Assembly: GCF_022259695.1 (NCBI RefSeq)
Contig: NZ_CP092099.1
Location: 604,471 to 668,470 of the forward strand
Direction of reading: 5' to 3'
DNA length: 64,000 nucleotides
From: Flaviramulus sp. BrNp1-15
GTDB taxonomy: Bacteria; Bacteroidota; Bacteroidia; Flavobacteriales; Flavobacteriaceae
Made by a program: the position numbers and the translations under genes. Positions 8,343 through 18,018 of the stretch are shown piece after piece. The notes under the pieces are model-generated. The model saw only the letters and a program-made list of their open reading frames with translations. It did not search any database and had not been told where the DNA came from. Each line of letters opens with the position of its first letter. Position 1 is the stretch's first letter.

Positions 8343-8882
8343 ATGAATAGTGTGGTTTATAAAAAAGCTTCTACTAACGAAGAGTTACACCAAATTATTA
8401 AACTTCAACACGCTAATATTTCAGCATCAATTTCAGAAGAAGAAAAGCAAAAAGAAGGCTTTGTAACAGTACAGCATAGTCTTACTTTACTTAAAGCAAT
8501 GAATGATAAGTGCCCTCACATTATTGCGAAAAGTGAAAATAAAGTAGTGGGTTATGCTTTATCTATGGTTAAGAGTTTTAAAGACGAGATAGAAGTTTTA
8601 AAACCTATGTTTATTAATATAGAAAAAAATGTACCAGATACTTTAAAATACATAGTTATGGGGCAAATATGTATTGATAAAGCATTTAGAAAAAGAGGTG
8701 TCTTTAGAGGGTTATATAGTAAAATGAATGAGGAAATGAAGAAAGATTATGACGCTATTATAACAGAGGTTGATGAAACCAATTTAAGATCATTACATGC
8801 ACATTATGCAATTGGATTTAAAATCTTATATTCATATCGTTCTAAAAAACAAGATTGGAAAATTTTAAAGTGGGATATCTAA
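8343..8882 (+). CDS. GNAT family N-acetyltransferase
   Basis: A 179-aa single-domain GNAT acetyltransferase. The acetyl-CoA-binding motif A is visible at about residues 112-130 (QICIDKAFRKRGVFRGLY, giving the R-x-x-G-x-x-x/G loop), preceded by the beta4 strand. The motif after it, ITEVDETNLRSLHAHYAIGF, is the beta5-alpha4 part where Asn and the following helix are typical. The substrate is unknown. It starts 7 bases after umuD and ends 16 bases before the sugar transporter. Its proximity to umuCD suggests co-transcription rather than a shared function. Confidence 0.82.
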   Translation: MNSVVYKKASTNEELHQIIKLQHANISASISEEEKQKEGFVTVQHSLTLLKAMNDKCPHIIAKSENKVVGYALSMVKSFKDEIEVLKPMFINIEKNVPDTLKYIVMGQICIDKAFRKRGVFRGLYSKMNEEMKKDYDAIITEVDETNLRSLHAHYAIGFKILYSYRSKKQDWKILKWDI

Positions 8883-8898
8883 TAATTAACTAATAACT

Positions 8899-10227
8899 AT
8901 GGCTGAAAATACATTACAATCATCACAACCAAAAAACAATACAGTTATTCCCATTATAATTATTGCGGGATTGTTTTTTATTTTCGGATTTGTAACTTGG
9001 ATTAATGGAGCATTAATTCCGTTTATGAAAACCATTAATGAATTAACAGATGCGCAATCGTACTTGGTCGCATCTGCATCTTATATTTCTTTTGTGGTTA
9101 TGGCTCTTCCAGCGTCATATATTATAAATAAAATTGGTTTTAGAAAAAGCATGTCTTTAGGTTTAATAGTTATGGCACTAGGAGCTTTAGTTTTTATACC
9201 AGCAGCCGAAGCAAGAACCTATTGGGTTTTTTTAACAGGTATTTTTATTCAAGGAGCGGGTATGACACTTTTACAAACAGCATCAAACCCATATATAACT
9301 ATTTTAGGACCTATAGAAAGTGCTGCTAAACGTATAGCTATTATGGGAATAGCAAATAAAGTAGCCGGTGCTTTAGGGTCAGTTATTTTTGGAGCCTTAT
9401 TATTATCTGGAATTGATAAAATAAAAGAACAGTTTGAAGTTGTAGACGATGCTGAAAAAGGACGCTTACTAGATACTATGGCAGATAGTGTTGTTATGCC
9501 ATATGTTGTTATGGCTATTGTGCTATTCATTTTAGGATTTCTAATACGAAAAGCACCTTTACCACATGTTGAAGAAGCACCTATTGAAGAATCAAAAACA
9601 GGTGAAACTGCAAAAACTAGTATTTTTCAATTCCCTCATTTATGGTTAGGCGTTTTAGCATTGTTTTTATACGTTGGAGTTGAGGTTATAGCAGGAGATA
9701 CTATTATATCCTACGGAATTGCTTTAGATATTCCTGTTGAACAAGCTAAGTTTTTTACCTTATTTACTTTAATGGCTATGGTGGCTACTTATGCTTTAGG
9801 TGTATTTTTAATTCCAAAATATATAAGTCAAGCCTTTGCTTTAAAAGCAAGTGCTGTTTTAGGAATTCTTTTATCGTTTTGTATTCTTTTCACAGAAGGG
9901 TTCATATCAGTGCTGTTTGTTGCTGCATTGGGAATAGCAAATGCTCTGGTTTGGCCAGCAATTTGGCCTTTAGCTTTAAATGGCTTAGGTAAATTTACTA
10001 AAACAGCTTCAGCACTTCTTATAATGGCTATAGCAGGTGGAGCCATAATACCGCCATTGTACGGGGCTTTGGTAGATAATAGAAAAGAACAATTAATAAT
10101 TGAAGGGGTTAATGAAGTTAGTGCGATGTCTGAAGCTGCTTCTTTTGGATATTGGATTTTATTACCATGCTACCTTATTATTTTATACTATGCTTTCTTC
10201 GGGCATAAAATTGGTGTAAAAAATTAG
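8899..10227 (+). CDS. MFS sugar transporter, FucP/GluP-like
   Basis: A 442-aa inner-membrane major facilitator with about 12 hydrophobic segments. The N-terminal part matches the FHS (fucose:H+ symporter) group: FIFGFVTWINGALIPFMKTINELTD and the loop motif INKIGFRKSMSLG. Further FHS signatures are GAGMTLLQTASNPYITILG and AMVATYALGVFLIPKYISQ. Known members carry fucose, glucose/galactose or N-acetylglucosamine by proton symport. The NagX-like gene 19 bases downstream favours an amino-sugar or chitin-derived sugar (inference). No dedicated promoter was recognised in the 16-base gap upstream. Confidence 0.85.
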   Translation: MAENTLQSSQPKNNTVIPIIIIAGLFFIFGFVTWINGALIPFMKTINELTDAQSYLVASASYISFVVMALPASYIINKIGFRKSMSLGLIVMALGALVFIPAAEARTYWVFLTGIFIQGAGMTLLQTASNPYITILGPIESAAKRIAIMGIANKVAGALGSVIFGALLLSGIDKIKEQFEVVDDAEKGRLLDTMADSVVMPYVVMAIVLFILGFLIRKAPLPHVEEAPIEESKTGETAKTSIFQFPHLWLGVLALFLYVGVEVIAGDTIISYGIALDIPVEQAKFFTLFTLMAMVATYALGVFLIPKYISQAFALKASAVLGILLSFCILFTEGFISVLFVAALGIANALVWPAIWPLALNGLGKFTKTASALLIMAIAGGAIIPPLYGALVDNRKEQLIIEGVNEVSAMSEAASFGYWILLPCYLIILYYAFFGHKIGVKN

Positions 10228-10246
10228 CTGAAATATTTTATAAGTA

Positions 10247-11338
10247 ATGACAAAAAGAATAGAATCTGTTGATATTTTAAGAGGTTTTACCATTGCAGCT
10301 ATGATTTTGGTAAACACTCCCGGAGATTGGAGTAATGTTTATTCGCCTTTACTTCATGCAAAATGGCATGGATTAACACCAACCGATTTAGTATTCCCTT
10401 TCTTTTTATTTATTGTAGGAATCTCTATTTATTTCGCATATAAAAGCAAATCCAATAGTTTATTAACCTATAAAAAAATAGTTATTAGAAGCTTAAAACT
10501 TATAGGTTTGGGCTTATTTCTCAATTTGTTTTTGCCTTATGTACCTTTTGTGTCAGATTTTGAAACATTAAGGCTTCCAGGTGTGCTCCAGAGAATAGGT
10601 GTTGTTTTTTTAATTTCATCAATATTATATCTTAATTGTAATTGGAAAAGTTTACTTGGTATTTCTATTATTATTTTGGTAGCATATTGGCTATTTCTTG
10701 GTTTTATGCCTTTTCCAAACTTAAATGGAATACCCCCTTCTTTTGATAGGGCATCTAATAATTGGGCAAACTATATAGATTTAAATCTTTTAGGGAAGCA
10801 TATGTGGCAACCAGATTATGACCCAGAAGGTATTATTAGTACACTACCTGCAATTGTTACTTGTTTAATTGGCATTTTAATAGGTAAGCTTTTAGATGGG
10901 CTTAAACAAATTAAACAATTGTTTATAGTAGCATTTGGTTTGTTGATTTCCGGCTATATTTTCAGTATTTATTTCCCAATTAACAAAGCTATTTGGAGTA
11001 GCAGTTTTGTGTTAGTAACAAGTGGTTGGGGAACTTTGCTCTTGGCTATTATTTACTATCTAATAGACATTAAGAAATATAATTTTGGAAATATATTCAA
11101 GTATGTTGGGATGAATGCTATAACTATATATTTTCTGTCTAGCTTTATATCTAAATTCATGTATTTAACAAAAGTTGGAGAAGATAGTAATATTCATTCC
11201 TGGCTTTATGAAACCATCTATATACATGGTTTTTTAAGTTTTAAATTGTCATCCCTTTTGTATGCACTTACTGTTGTATTATGTTATTTAGGGCTTGGTT
11301 ATTATATGTATTTAAAAAGAATATTTATAAAAGTTTAA
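10247..11338 (+). CDS. NagX-like membrane protein (DUF5009/heparan-alpha-glucosaminide N-acetyltransferase-like)
   Basis: A 363-aa polytopic membrane protein with about 10 hydrophobic segments. The N-terminus is the family hallmark: RIESVDILRGFTIAAMILVNTPG, with WHGLTPTDLVFPFFLFIVG after it. The HGSNAT/YeiB/NagX group has this DxxRG start and the conserved His in the following WHG motif. Human HGSNAT acetylates terminal glucosamine across a membrane; bacterial NagX genes accompany N-acetylglucosamine uptake genes. Together with the upstream sugar transporter it forms a probable two-gene amino-sugar unit. A strong bidirectional terminator follows. Confidence 0.78.
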   Translation: MTKRIESVDILRGFTIAAMILVNTPGDWSNVYSPLLHAKWHGLTPTDLVFPFFLFIVGISIYFAYKSKSNSLLTYKKIVIRSLKLIGLGLFLNLFLPYVPFVSDFETLRLPGVLQRIGVVFLISSILYLNCNWKSLLGISIIILVAYWLFLGFMPFPNLNGIPPSFDRASNNWANYIDLNLLGKHMWQPDYDPEGIISTLPAIVTCLIGILIGKLLDGLKQIKQLFIVAFGLLISGYIFSIYFPINKAIWSSSFVLVTSGWGTLLLAIIYYLIDIKKYNFGNIFKYVGMNAITIYFLSSFISKFMYLTKVGEDSNIHSWLYETIYIHGFLSFKLSSLLYALTVVLCYLGLGYYMYLKRIFIKV

Positions 11339-11360
11339 TTAATCTACTTTAGATAAATGA

Positions 11361-11395
11361 AAAAAAAATGCGAAGCAACTGCTTCGCATTTTTTA
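11361..11395. terminator. Bidirectional terminator between the NagX-like gene and atpC
   Basis: A run of A's precedes the arms ATGCGAAGC and GCTTCGCAT, separated by a 4-base loop, followed by a T-run. A/T tails on both sides let it serve the plus-strand NagX-like gene and the minus-strand atpDC operon, which converge here. Confidence 0.85.
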
Positions 11396-11415
11396 TATTT
11401 TATTTAAAATGAAAT

Positions 11416-11694
11416 TTAATCGGCTAAAACAATAACCTTATTATCTTTCATTTCTATAGTTCCAGAATTTATCTTTAATAAAGTTGTATTCTTGTCTCCT
11501 TTAGTAAATTTATCCTGAACTTCTTCATCTAATTCGATGTTGCCTGAAATCTTCACAACACCTTCTTTTAATAAAGATATGATAGGAGCGTGATTATTTA
11601 ACATTTCAAATTCACCATTTACACCAGGTACAGAAATACTAGTTACTTCTCCACTAAATAATGTTGCTTCTGGTGATACAATTTCTAGATACAT
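11416..11694 (-). CDS. atpC: ATP synthase F1 epsilon subunit (short form)
   Basis: A 92-aa epsilon subunit of F1F0 ATP synthase, consisting only of the N-terminal beta-sandwich (YLEIVSPEATLFSGEVTSISVPGVNGEFEMLNNHAPIISLL). The usual total is about 135 aa; the C-terminal helical hairpin that inhibits ATP hydrolysis in many bacteria is absent. I believe short epsilon subunits are common in Flavobacteria, so this is not obviously a truncation. It lies 103 bases downstream of atpD on the same strand; other ATP synthase genes are not in the window. Confidence 0.9.
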   Translation of the reverse strand: MYLEIVSPEATLFSGEVTSISVPGVNGEFEMLNNHAPIISLLKEGVVKISGNIELDEEVQDKFTKGDKNTTLLKINSGTIEMKDNKVIVLAD

Positions 11695-11797
11695 AGTTAA
11701 ACTTGTTTAACTACCCTGAATTTATTTCAAGGTCTTTTTAATTTTTATTCAAGATTCAATTTAAAAGATGCTGAAATAAATTCAGCATTAGCTTCGG

Positions 11798-13309
<1,512 letters not shown>

Positions 13310-13366
13310 TTATATGTTTAATATTATGCGATTTAATTGTATGAAAACACTTTTAGTTTTCGCGTG

Positions 13367-13374
13367 CAAAGATA
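13367..13374 (-). promoter_or_regulatory. Probable -7 promoter element of atpDC
   Basis: Minus-strand TATCTTTG is a perfect match to the Bacteroidetes -7 consensus TAnnTTTG. It lies about 60 bases upstream of the atpD ATG and just downstream of the terminator of the preceding operon. No convincing -33 TTG was found at normal spacing. Confidence 0.55.
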
Positions 13375-13421
13375 TATTTTTTAATTTAAAATGAAAGTTG
13401 TTTTTTAAGCTTTTTTCCAAT

Positions 13422-13451
13422 AAAAAAACGCCCTCTTGATGAAGGCGTTTT
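13422..13451 (-). terminator. Terminator after the TonB receptor/SGNH lipoprotein operon
   Basis: AAAAACGCC and GGCGTTTT arms surround an 11-base partly paired loop. On the minus strand the hairpin is followed by a long U-run, 22 bases after the lipoprotein stop, separating that operon from atpDC. Confidence 0.8.
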
Positions 13452-13473
13452 GAAATAATGTTTTAATATAAAT

Positions 13474-15015
13474 TTATTGTAATGAAGGCGAGTAATTAGT
13501 TGGATAATTACCAATGTTAACTAAATTCCCTGAAGCTTCAAAGTTTGAACCGTATGCAGCATCAATGGCTTTCATAAATTCGTTAGCTATTAAGGCATAA
13601 CCTCTTGCTGTTGGATGAACACCATCTAATGAAAACGCTCCACCAGTTACTAAACTTGAAGTTAATGTGTAATCTCCATCTGTAAATCCTCCTGCATCTA
13701 ATTGTTGCATTAACATATTAGCATCAACAAAAGCTAATCCTGCTGAAGATGCTGCAGCTTGAATGGTTGCGTTAAAAGCATCTGTAGCTGTTTTAATTTC
13801 TTCTTGTTCTTCTGGAGTTAAAACCCATTTATCTGCTAAAGGAACAGCAACTCCGTTTACTGTTAAAGGATTTCCAGGTACAGCTTCTGTTCCAATAAAG
13901 TTAGATGAAGGTAAAACTAGCAAATCATTTGCTGTAGCTTGACGAATTTTAGGAAGACCTGCAAATGCTGGGTTAATAGCACCTAAATCTGTTAAACTCT
14001 CATCTTCAATAACAACAGCATTACCTTCACCAGCAGAAAAGGTAATCATTCTTAAATCTGCCTCTTCTTGAGTAAATAAACCTGTTCCTGCTAAAGCTCC
14101 TAAAGCTGCTTGAATACCGCCATTATAAGCAGCATATGCTTGATTCACAGCTCCAGCTGTGGCTTCATCTAAAGGAATTGGATTATGAGGTACTGTAGTA
14201 AAATGTGGAATTGTTGTTACGTAAGGAATGTTCGCAACGATACCTTGAGCACCACCACTTGTAAGCGTAGCGATTAAAGCACCATAAGTTTGATCGAAAC
14301 CAACTCCTGGAGGGCCATCTGAAGGTGTTATTGAGCTTGTAGTAGCATCTCCACCAGATAAAGCATAACCTAGTACATCGTTATTACCTATCCATAGAGA
14401 AAAGAATGTTGGCGATTGCGCCATAGCATCACCTAAAACTGTAGCATCAGGAGCAGAAGCCATTCTTACAAAATAAGGGTTTGCTGTTGGTACAGGAAGA
14501 GCTAAATTTGCTGGGTTTCCATAACCATCATACAACAGGTGAAAACTTGCGGCTCCTGGGATTCCCATATTATTATGACTTCCTACATTAGCAAATGTTT
14601 CTGTTGACGAGGCTGCAGGTAAAACAGCAGGTCCAGAACCATTAAAATAAAGTCTTGGTCCAAATCTTGCATTAACTGCACCTCCAAAAAGTAATCCGCC
14701 TACATTATCACTCATCAATGGTTGAGAAAAATCTCCTCCGCCTGCCAAGGCAAATTTTTGTGCTAAAATGTTTGGTAAAGAATTTTCTTGAGCTGCAATA
14801 AATAAAGCATTATCTGTGAAACCAGAAGTTAACGAGTTTCCTAAAGAAACATAAGTTGAGAAATCTGCTGAACCTGAATTTAATTCTGGTAATACTTCAA
14901 CTTCAACTAGAGCGTTGTTGTCTTCCAAAACATCTTCAATTTCATTACAAGATGTAAACCCTATTAAGATTGCAATTAATGCAACGTATTTTATATCTAT
15001 AATATTCTTTTTCAT
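13474..15015 (-). CDS. SGNH/GDSL hydrolase-type lipoprotein
   Basis: A 513-aa predicted lipoprotein: the signal ends IGFTSC with the lipidated Cys at 23. The SGNH hydrolase blocks are present: block I FSTYVSLGNSLTSG with Ser61 as nucleophile (GNSL in place of GDSL), block III LWIGNNDVLG, and block V SLDGVHPTARGY with D464 and H467. Such enzymes cleave esters of lipids or sugars. The gene follows a 927-aa TonB receptor by 3 bases on the same strand, so an outer-membrane pair is likely, with the hydrolase acting on the receptor's cargo at the cell surface or in the periplasm. The substrate is unknown, but the catalytic residues are intact. Confidence 0.85.
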   Translation of the reverse strand: MKKNIIDIKYVALIAILIGFTSCNEIEDVLEDNNALVEVEVLPELNSGSADFSTYVSLGNSLTSGFTDNALFIAAQENSLPNILAQKFALAGGGDFSQPLMSDNVGGLLFGGAVNARFGPRLYFNGSGPAVLPAASSTETFANVGSHNNMGIPGAASFHLLYDGYGNPANLALPVPTANPYFVRMASAPDATVLGDAMAQSPTFFSLWIGNNDVLGYALSGGDATTSSITPSDGPPGVGFDQTYGALIATLTSGGAQGIVANIPYVTTIPHFTTVPHNPIPLDEATAGAVNQAYAAYNGGIQAALGALAGTGLFTQEEADLRMITFSAGEGNAVVIEDESLTDLGAINPAFAGLPKIRQATANDLLVLPSSNFIGTEAVPGNPLTVNGVAVPLADKWVLTPEEQEEIKTATDAFNATIQAAASSAGLAFVDANMLMQQLDAGGFTDGDYTLTSSLVTGGAFSLDGVHPTARGYALIANEFMKAIDAAYGSNFEASGNLVNIGNYPTNYSPSLQ

Positions 15016-15018
15016 TTT

Positions 15019-17802
15019 TTATAAGTTATTTATTGTCCATGATACATAATACATTGACCCGATATTACCAGTACCGAAAGCCGTAAAGTACTCATCTCCT
15101 AAAAGGTTAGTAGCACCTGCTTTAAAAGTAGACTTAAAGCTTGGGACTCTTAAATTTATTTGAGCATCTACTACGTGATATTCTGGAACTACACCATTAC
15201 CAAATGTTGCTTCCCAGTAATAATCATCACTGAATCTATAAGACACATTAAAACCAAAGTTTTCAAATAAATCTGTATTTCCAAATGAAGCTTTGAATTT
15301 ATGCTCAGGTGTATTAAAGTTTGTTGTAAAATCTGGGTATTTAACTTGGTCAAAGTCTAATTTTGCATACGTATAACTTCCGCTTAAATCAAAATCACCA
15401 AAAACTTTAGTTGATAAACCTATTGAAGCTCCATAAGATTTAACATCTGCAGGAGAGTTTGTATACGTACTGTAAGCTTGATAATCGCCATTTGAAATAG
15501 CGGCTACAGATAATCCATTATCACCAACAGTTCCGTAATAAGGAGATATTACAACTTCTTGAGAAATGAAATCTTTATACTTGTTAAAGTAAGCGCTAAA
15601 ATCTACGATTAAGCTTTCAAATTTACCTCTATAACCAACTTCTGCCGAAGATACTTGCTCTGGCTTAATTAACTCTGGGTTAGAAACTTCTAAAACAGCT
15701 GGGTTTCCAGTAGCTGCTAAAGCCTGAACAGAACTTGCTGTATAAGAGTTTTCATAAGCTACTCTACCTGTTTGAGCAATAGTTGCTGGTTGTCCAAAAC
15801 CTACTTGCCCGTTTGTACTAACATCGTAATCTCTTGTCCATCTATCTAAATTGTCTGGAGCAGAACCTACTAAAATAGCTCTACCTGCATCTAAACCAAT
15901 AAATAAATCTTGTGTAGTAGGGTTTCTAAATCCTGTTTGAACAGAAGCTCTAATATTATGATCTCTGTTAACAGTTAAACCTGCAGATAATCTTGGTGAA
16001 AAGAACCCATCAAAAAATTCAGATTTATCATAACGAACAGATCCTGTTAGTTTTAAATCTAAAGCATCACTTAACTCTATGTTTTTTTGAATTTGAGTGT
16101 AAACACCGTATTCAGAATAATCAATAGGACCATCAAAATCTGTATAAATAGTACCTGAAGAGTTTAAGCTGTATTGTCTGTATGATCCACCAACTTGAAT
16201 ATCTGCAAAATCAATTAAATGACTAAAGTTATAGTTAGCATCAGAATGATAATATTTTGAAGCATCTTGGAATTTAGATCCCGTTGCTAAATTAGGATCA
16301 TTAATACTTCTATTAAAAGCAGCTATGTATTCAGGAGAACCTGGTAAGTAACGACCAGATTCTGCTTGAGCTCTTGCAGCAGCATGAGCTTGAGCTTCAG
16401 TGGCGCCTCCAAGTGTAGCTTGAACAAAAGTTCCTGCATATTCGCCAAACCAAGTATTATCATCTTTCCAAGCTCTATTGATATTGATTCCAGTAAATAC
16501 CATATCATAAGAATCACCAGCTTTATCAGCAACAACATATCCTCTTAAAAAGAAATTATCATTTTTAAATTCTAATTTGTGTTGTTGTTGTGTAAAATTA
16601 TCAATGTAGTATCGGTTAGTTCCTTGGTAAATGGTAGAACCTGTACCTACTTTTCCAACATATTGAATTTCAAAATCATTTTCCCAAGGTCTAAAGTATA
16701 AACCCCAGTCTGCTTTTATACTTTCAGCATTGTAGTCTGTTAAATCATTTTCATTATAACCTGTTCTACTAACAACTACTGAAGGAACTAAAGCACTAGC
16801 TCCAGCAGGTAAGATACCTAAACCTTCTAGTGTTACAGCTACACCGTTTATGTTTGTTGCTACTTCATCACCATAAACGTTTATTCCATCATAATTTAAA
16901 TCTGCTCTGGTACCACCAATAGTTGTCTTATCAACTTCACTAGTTGCAGCCCAGTCTGTTCCTCTTAGGTAACCAAAATTTATTTTAGCAGCAAATTTAT
17001 CACTAAACTTATATGCAGCACGTACACTTATATCTGTATATTCGTTATCACCAGCAGCTTCTTGTGATGTAATACCTTTTTTAATTGATGTGCTGATACC
17101 TTGATGATCAAAAGGACTTTTACTTCTCATAAACAAAATACCATTAAACGCGTTGGCACCATATAATGCAGAAGATGCACCTGGTAATAATTCAACACTT
17201 AAAACATCTGTTTCGGTCATACCAACTAAATTCCCTATTGGAAAGTTAAGAGCTGGTGTAGAATTATCCATACCATCTACAAGTTGCATAAAACGGTTGT
17301 TCGCAAATGTTGCAAATCCTCTGGTGTTTACAGATTTAAAAGTTAAACTATTTGTGTTTACATCTACACCTTTAAGGTTTTCTAAACCGTCATAGAAATC
17401 TGCTGAAGCTGTATTTTTTATCTCTTTAAGACCTAAACGCTCAACAGTTACAGGCGATTCAAAAATACGTTCTGGTGTTCTGGATGCAGAAATAACAACT
17501 TCGTCTAATGAAGTTCCTTCATTTAAAACAAAATTAATTTTTTGATTATTTGTTGTTACCTCTTCTGTAACAGTTTCAAATCCTACGCTACTTGCTTGGA
17601 CTGAAAATGGAGGATTTTGACTGTAAGTAAGTGTAAAATTACCATCAAAATCGGTTACAGTACCGGTTGAAGTTCCTACAATAATAATGTTTGCTCCTGG
17701 AATAGGTTGATTGTTATCATCAACAACAGAACCGGAAATTGTTGTTTGTGAGTAGGATAGTCCACAAAAAAGCAACAATAAAAATGGGAGAATTGTTTTC
17801 AT
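15019..17802 (-). CDS. TonB-dependent receptor with N-terminal carboxypeptidase-like domain
   Basis: A 927-aa outer-membrane receptor. Order: signal peptide (about 1-19), carboxypeptidase-regulatory-like beta domain (about 20-105, TISGSVVDDNNQPIPGANIIIVG), TonB-box-like SLDEVVISASR, plug (about 115-225, GVDVNTNSLTFKSVNTRGF, VELLPGASSALYGANAFNG), then a large barrel ending SMYYVSWTINNL. The length and extra domain fit the SusC-like/large-receptor class, but the partner is an SGNH lipoprotein rather than SusD. Ligand unknown. The two genes form an operon, with a terminator after the lipoprotein. The 216-bp gap upstream holds the glmS terminator. Confidence 0.9.
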   Translation of the reverse strand: MKTILPFLLLLFCGLSYSQTTISGSVVDDNNQPIPGANIIIVGTSTGTVTDFDGNFTLTYSQNPPFSVQASSVGFETVTEEVTTNNQKINFVLNEGTSLDEVVISASRTPERIFESPVTVERLGLKEIKNTASADFYDGLENLKGVDVNTNSLTFKSVNTRGFATFANNRFMQLVDGMDNSTPALNFPIGNLVGMTETDVLSVELLPGASSALYGANAFNGILFMRSKSPFDHQGISTSIKKGITSQEAAGDNEYTDISVRAAYKFSDKFAAKINFGYLRGTDWAATSEVDKTTIGGTRADLNYDGINVYGDEVATNINGVAVTLEGLGILPAGASALVPSVVVSRTGYNENDLTDYNAESIKADWGLYFRPWENDFEIQYVGKVGTGSTIYQGTNRYYIDNFTQQQHKLEFKNDNFFLRGYVVADKAGDSYDMVFTGININRAWKDDNTWFGEYAGTFVQATLGGATEAQAHAAARAQAESGRYLPGSPEYIAAFNRSINDPNLATGSKFQDASKYYHSDANYNFSHLIDFADIQVGGSYRQYSLNSSGTIYTDFDGPIDYSEYGVYTQIQKNIELSDALDLKLTGSVRYDKSEFFDGFFSPRLSAGLTVNRDHNIRASVQTGFRNPTTQDLFIGLDAGRAILVGSAPDNLDRWTRDYDVSTNGQVGFGQPATIAQTGRVAYENSYTASSVQALAATGNPAVLEVSNPELIKPEQVSSAEVGYRGKFESLIVDFSAYFNKYKDFISQEVVISPYYGTVGDNGLSVAAISNGDYQAYSTYTNSPADVKSYGASIGLSTKVFGDFDLSGSYTYAKLDFDQVKYPDFTTNFNTPEHKFKASFGNTDLFENFGFNVSYRFSDDYYWEATFGNGVVPEYHVVDAQINLRVPSFKSTFKAGATNLLGDEYFTAFGTGNIGSMYYVSWTINNL

Positions 17803-17957
17803 GTATTCGAATTAGTTTAATTTTAGTTTAGCAATATATGTATATATTATATTACTAGCGAATAAAAATATAAAAAAAGTATGCGCGCATAGTAATTTTT
17901 AACAAAAAACACCTAAAAAAATTGCTATATCTTTAAAAATCACAGGCTAAAAATAAG

Positions 17958-17990
17958 AATTGGCATGATTTGTTGTAAATCATACCAATT
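17958..17990 (-). terminator. Probable glmS terminator
   Basis: Arms at 17958-17971 and 17977-17990 pair over 14 positions around the 5-base loop GTTGT. The single mismatch on the plus strand becomes a G-U pair in minus-strand RNA, which supports use in that direction. A U-rich stretch follows on the minus strand. It lies 28 bases after the glmS stop. Confidence 0.7.
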
Positions 17991-18018
17991 TAAAAGTCTT
18001 TGTTTTTAGATAAAAAAT

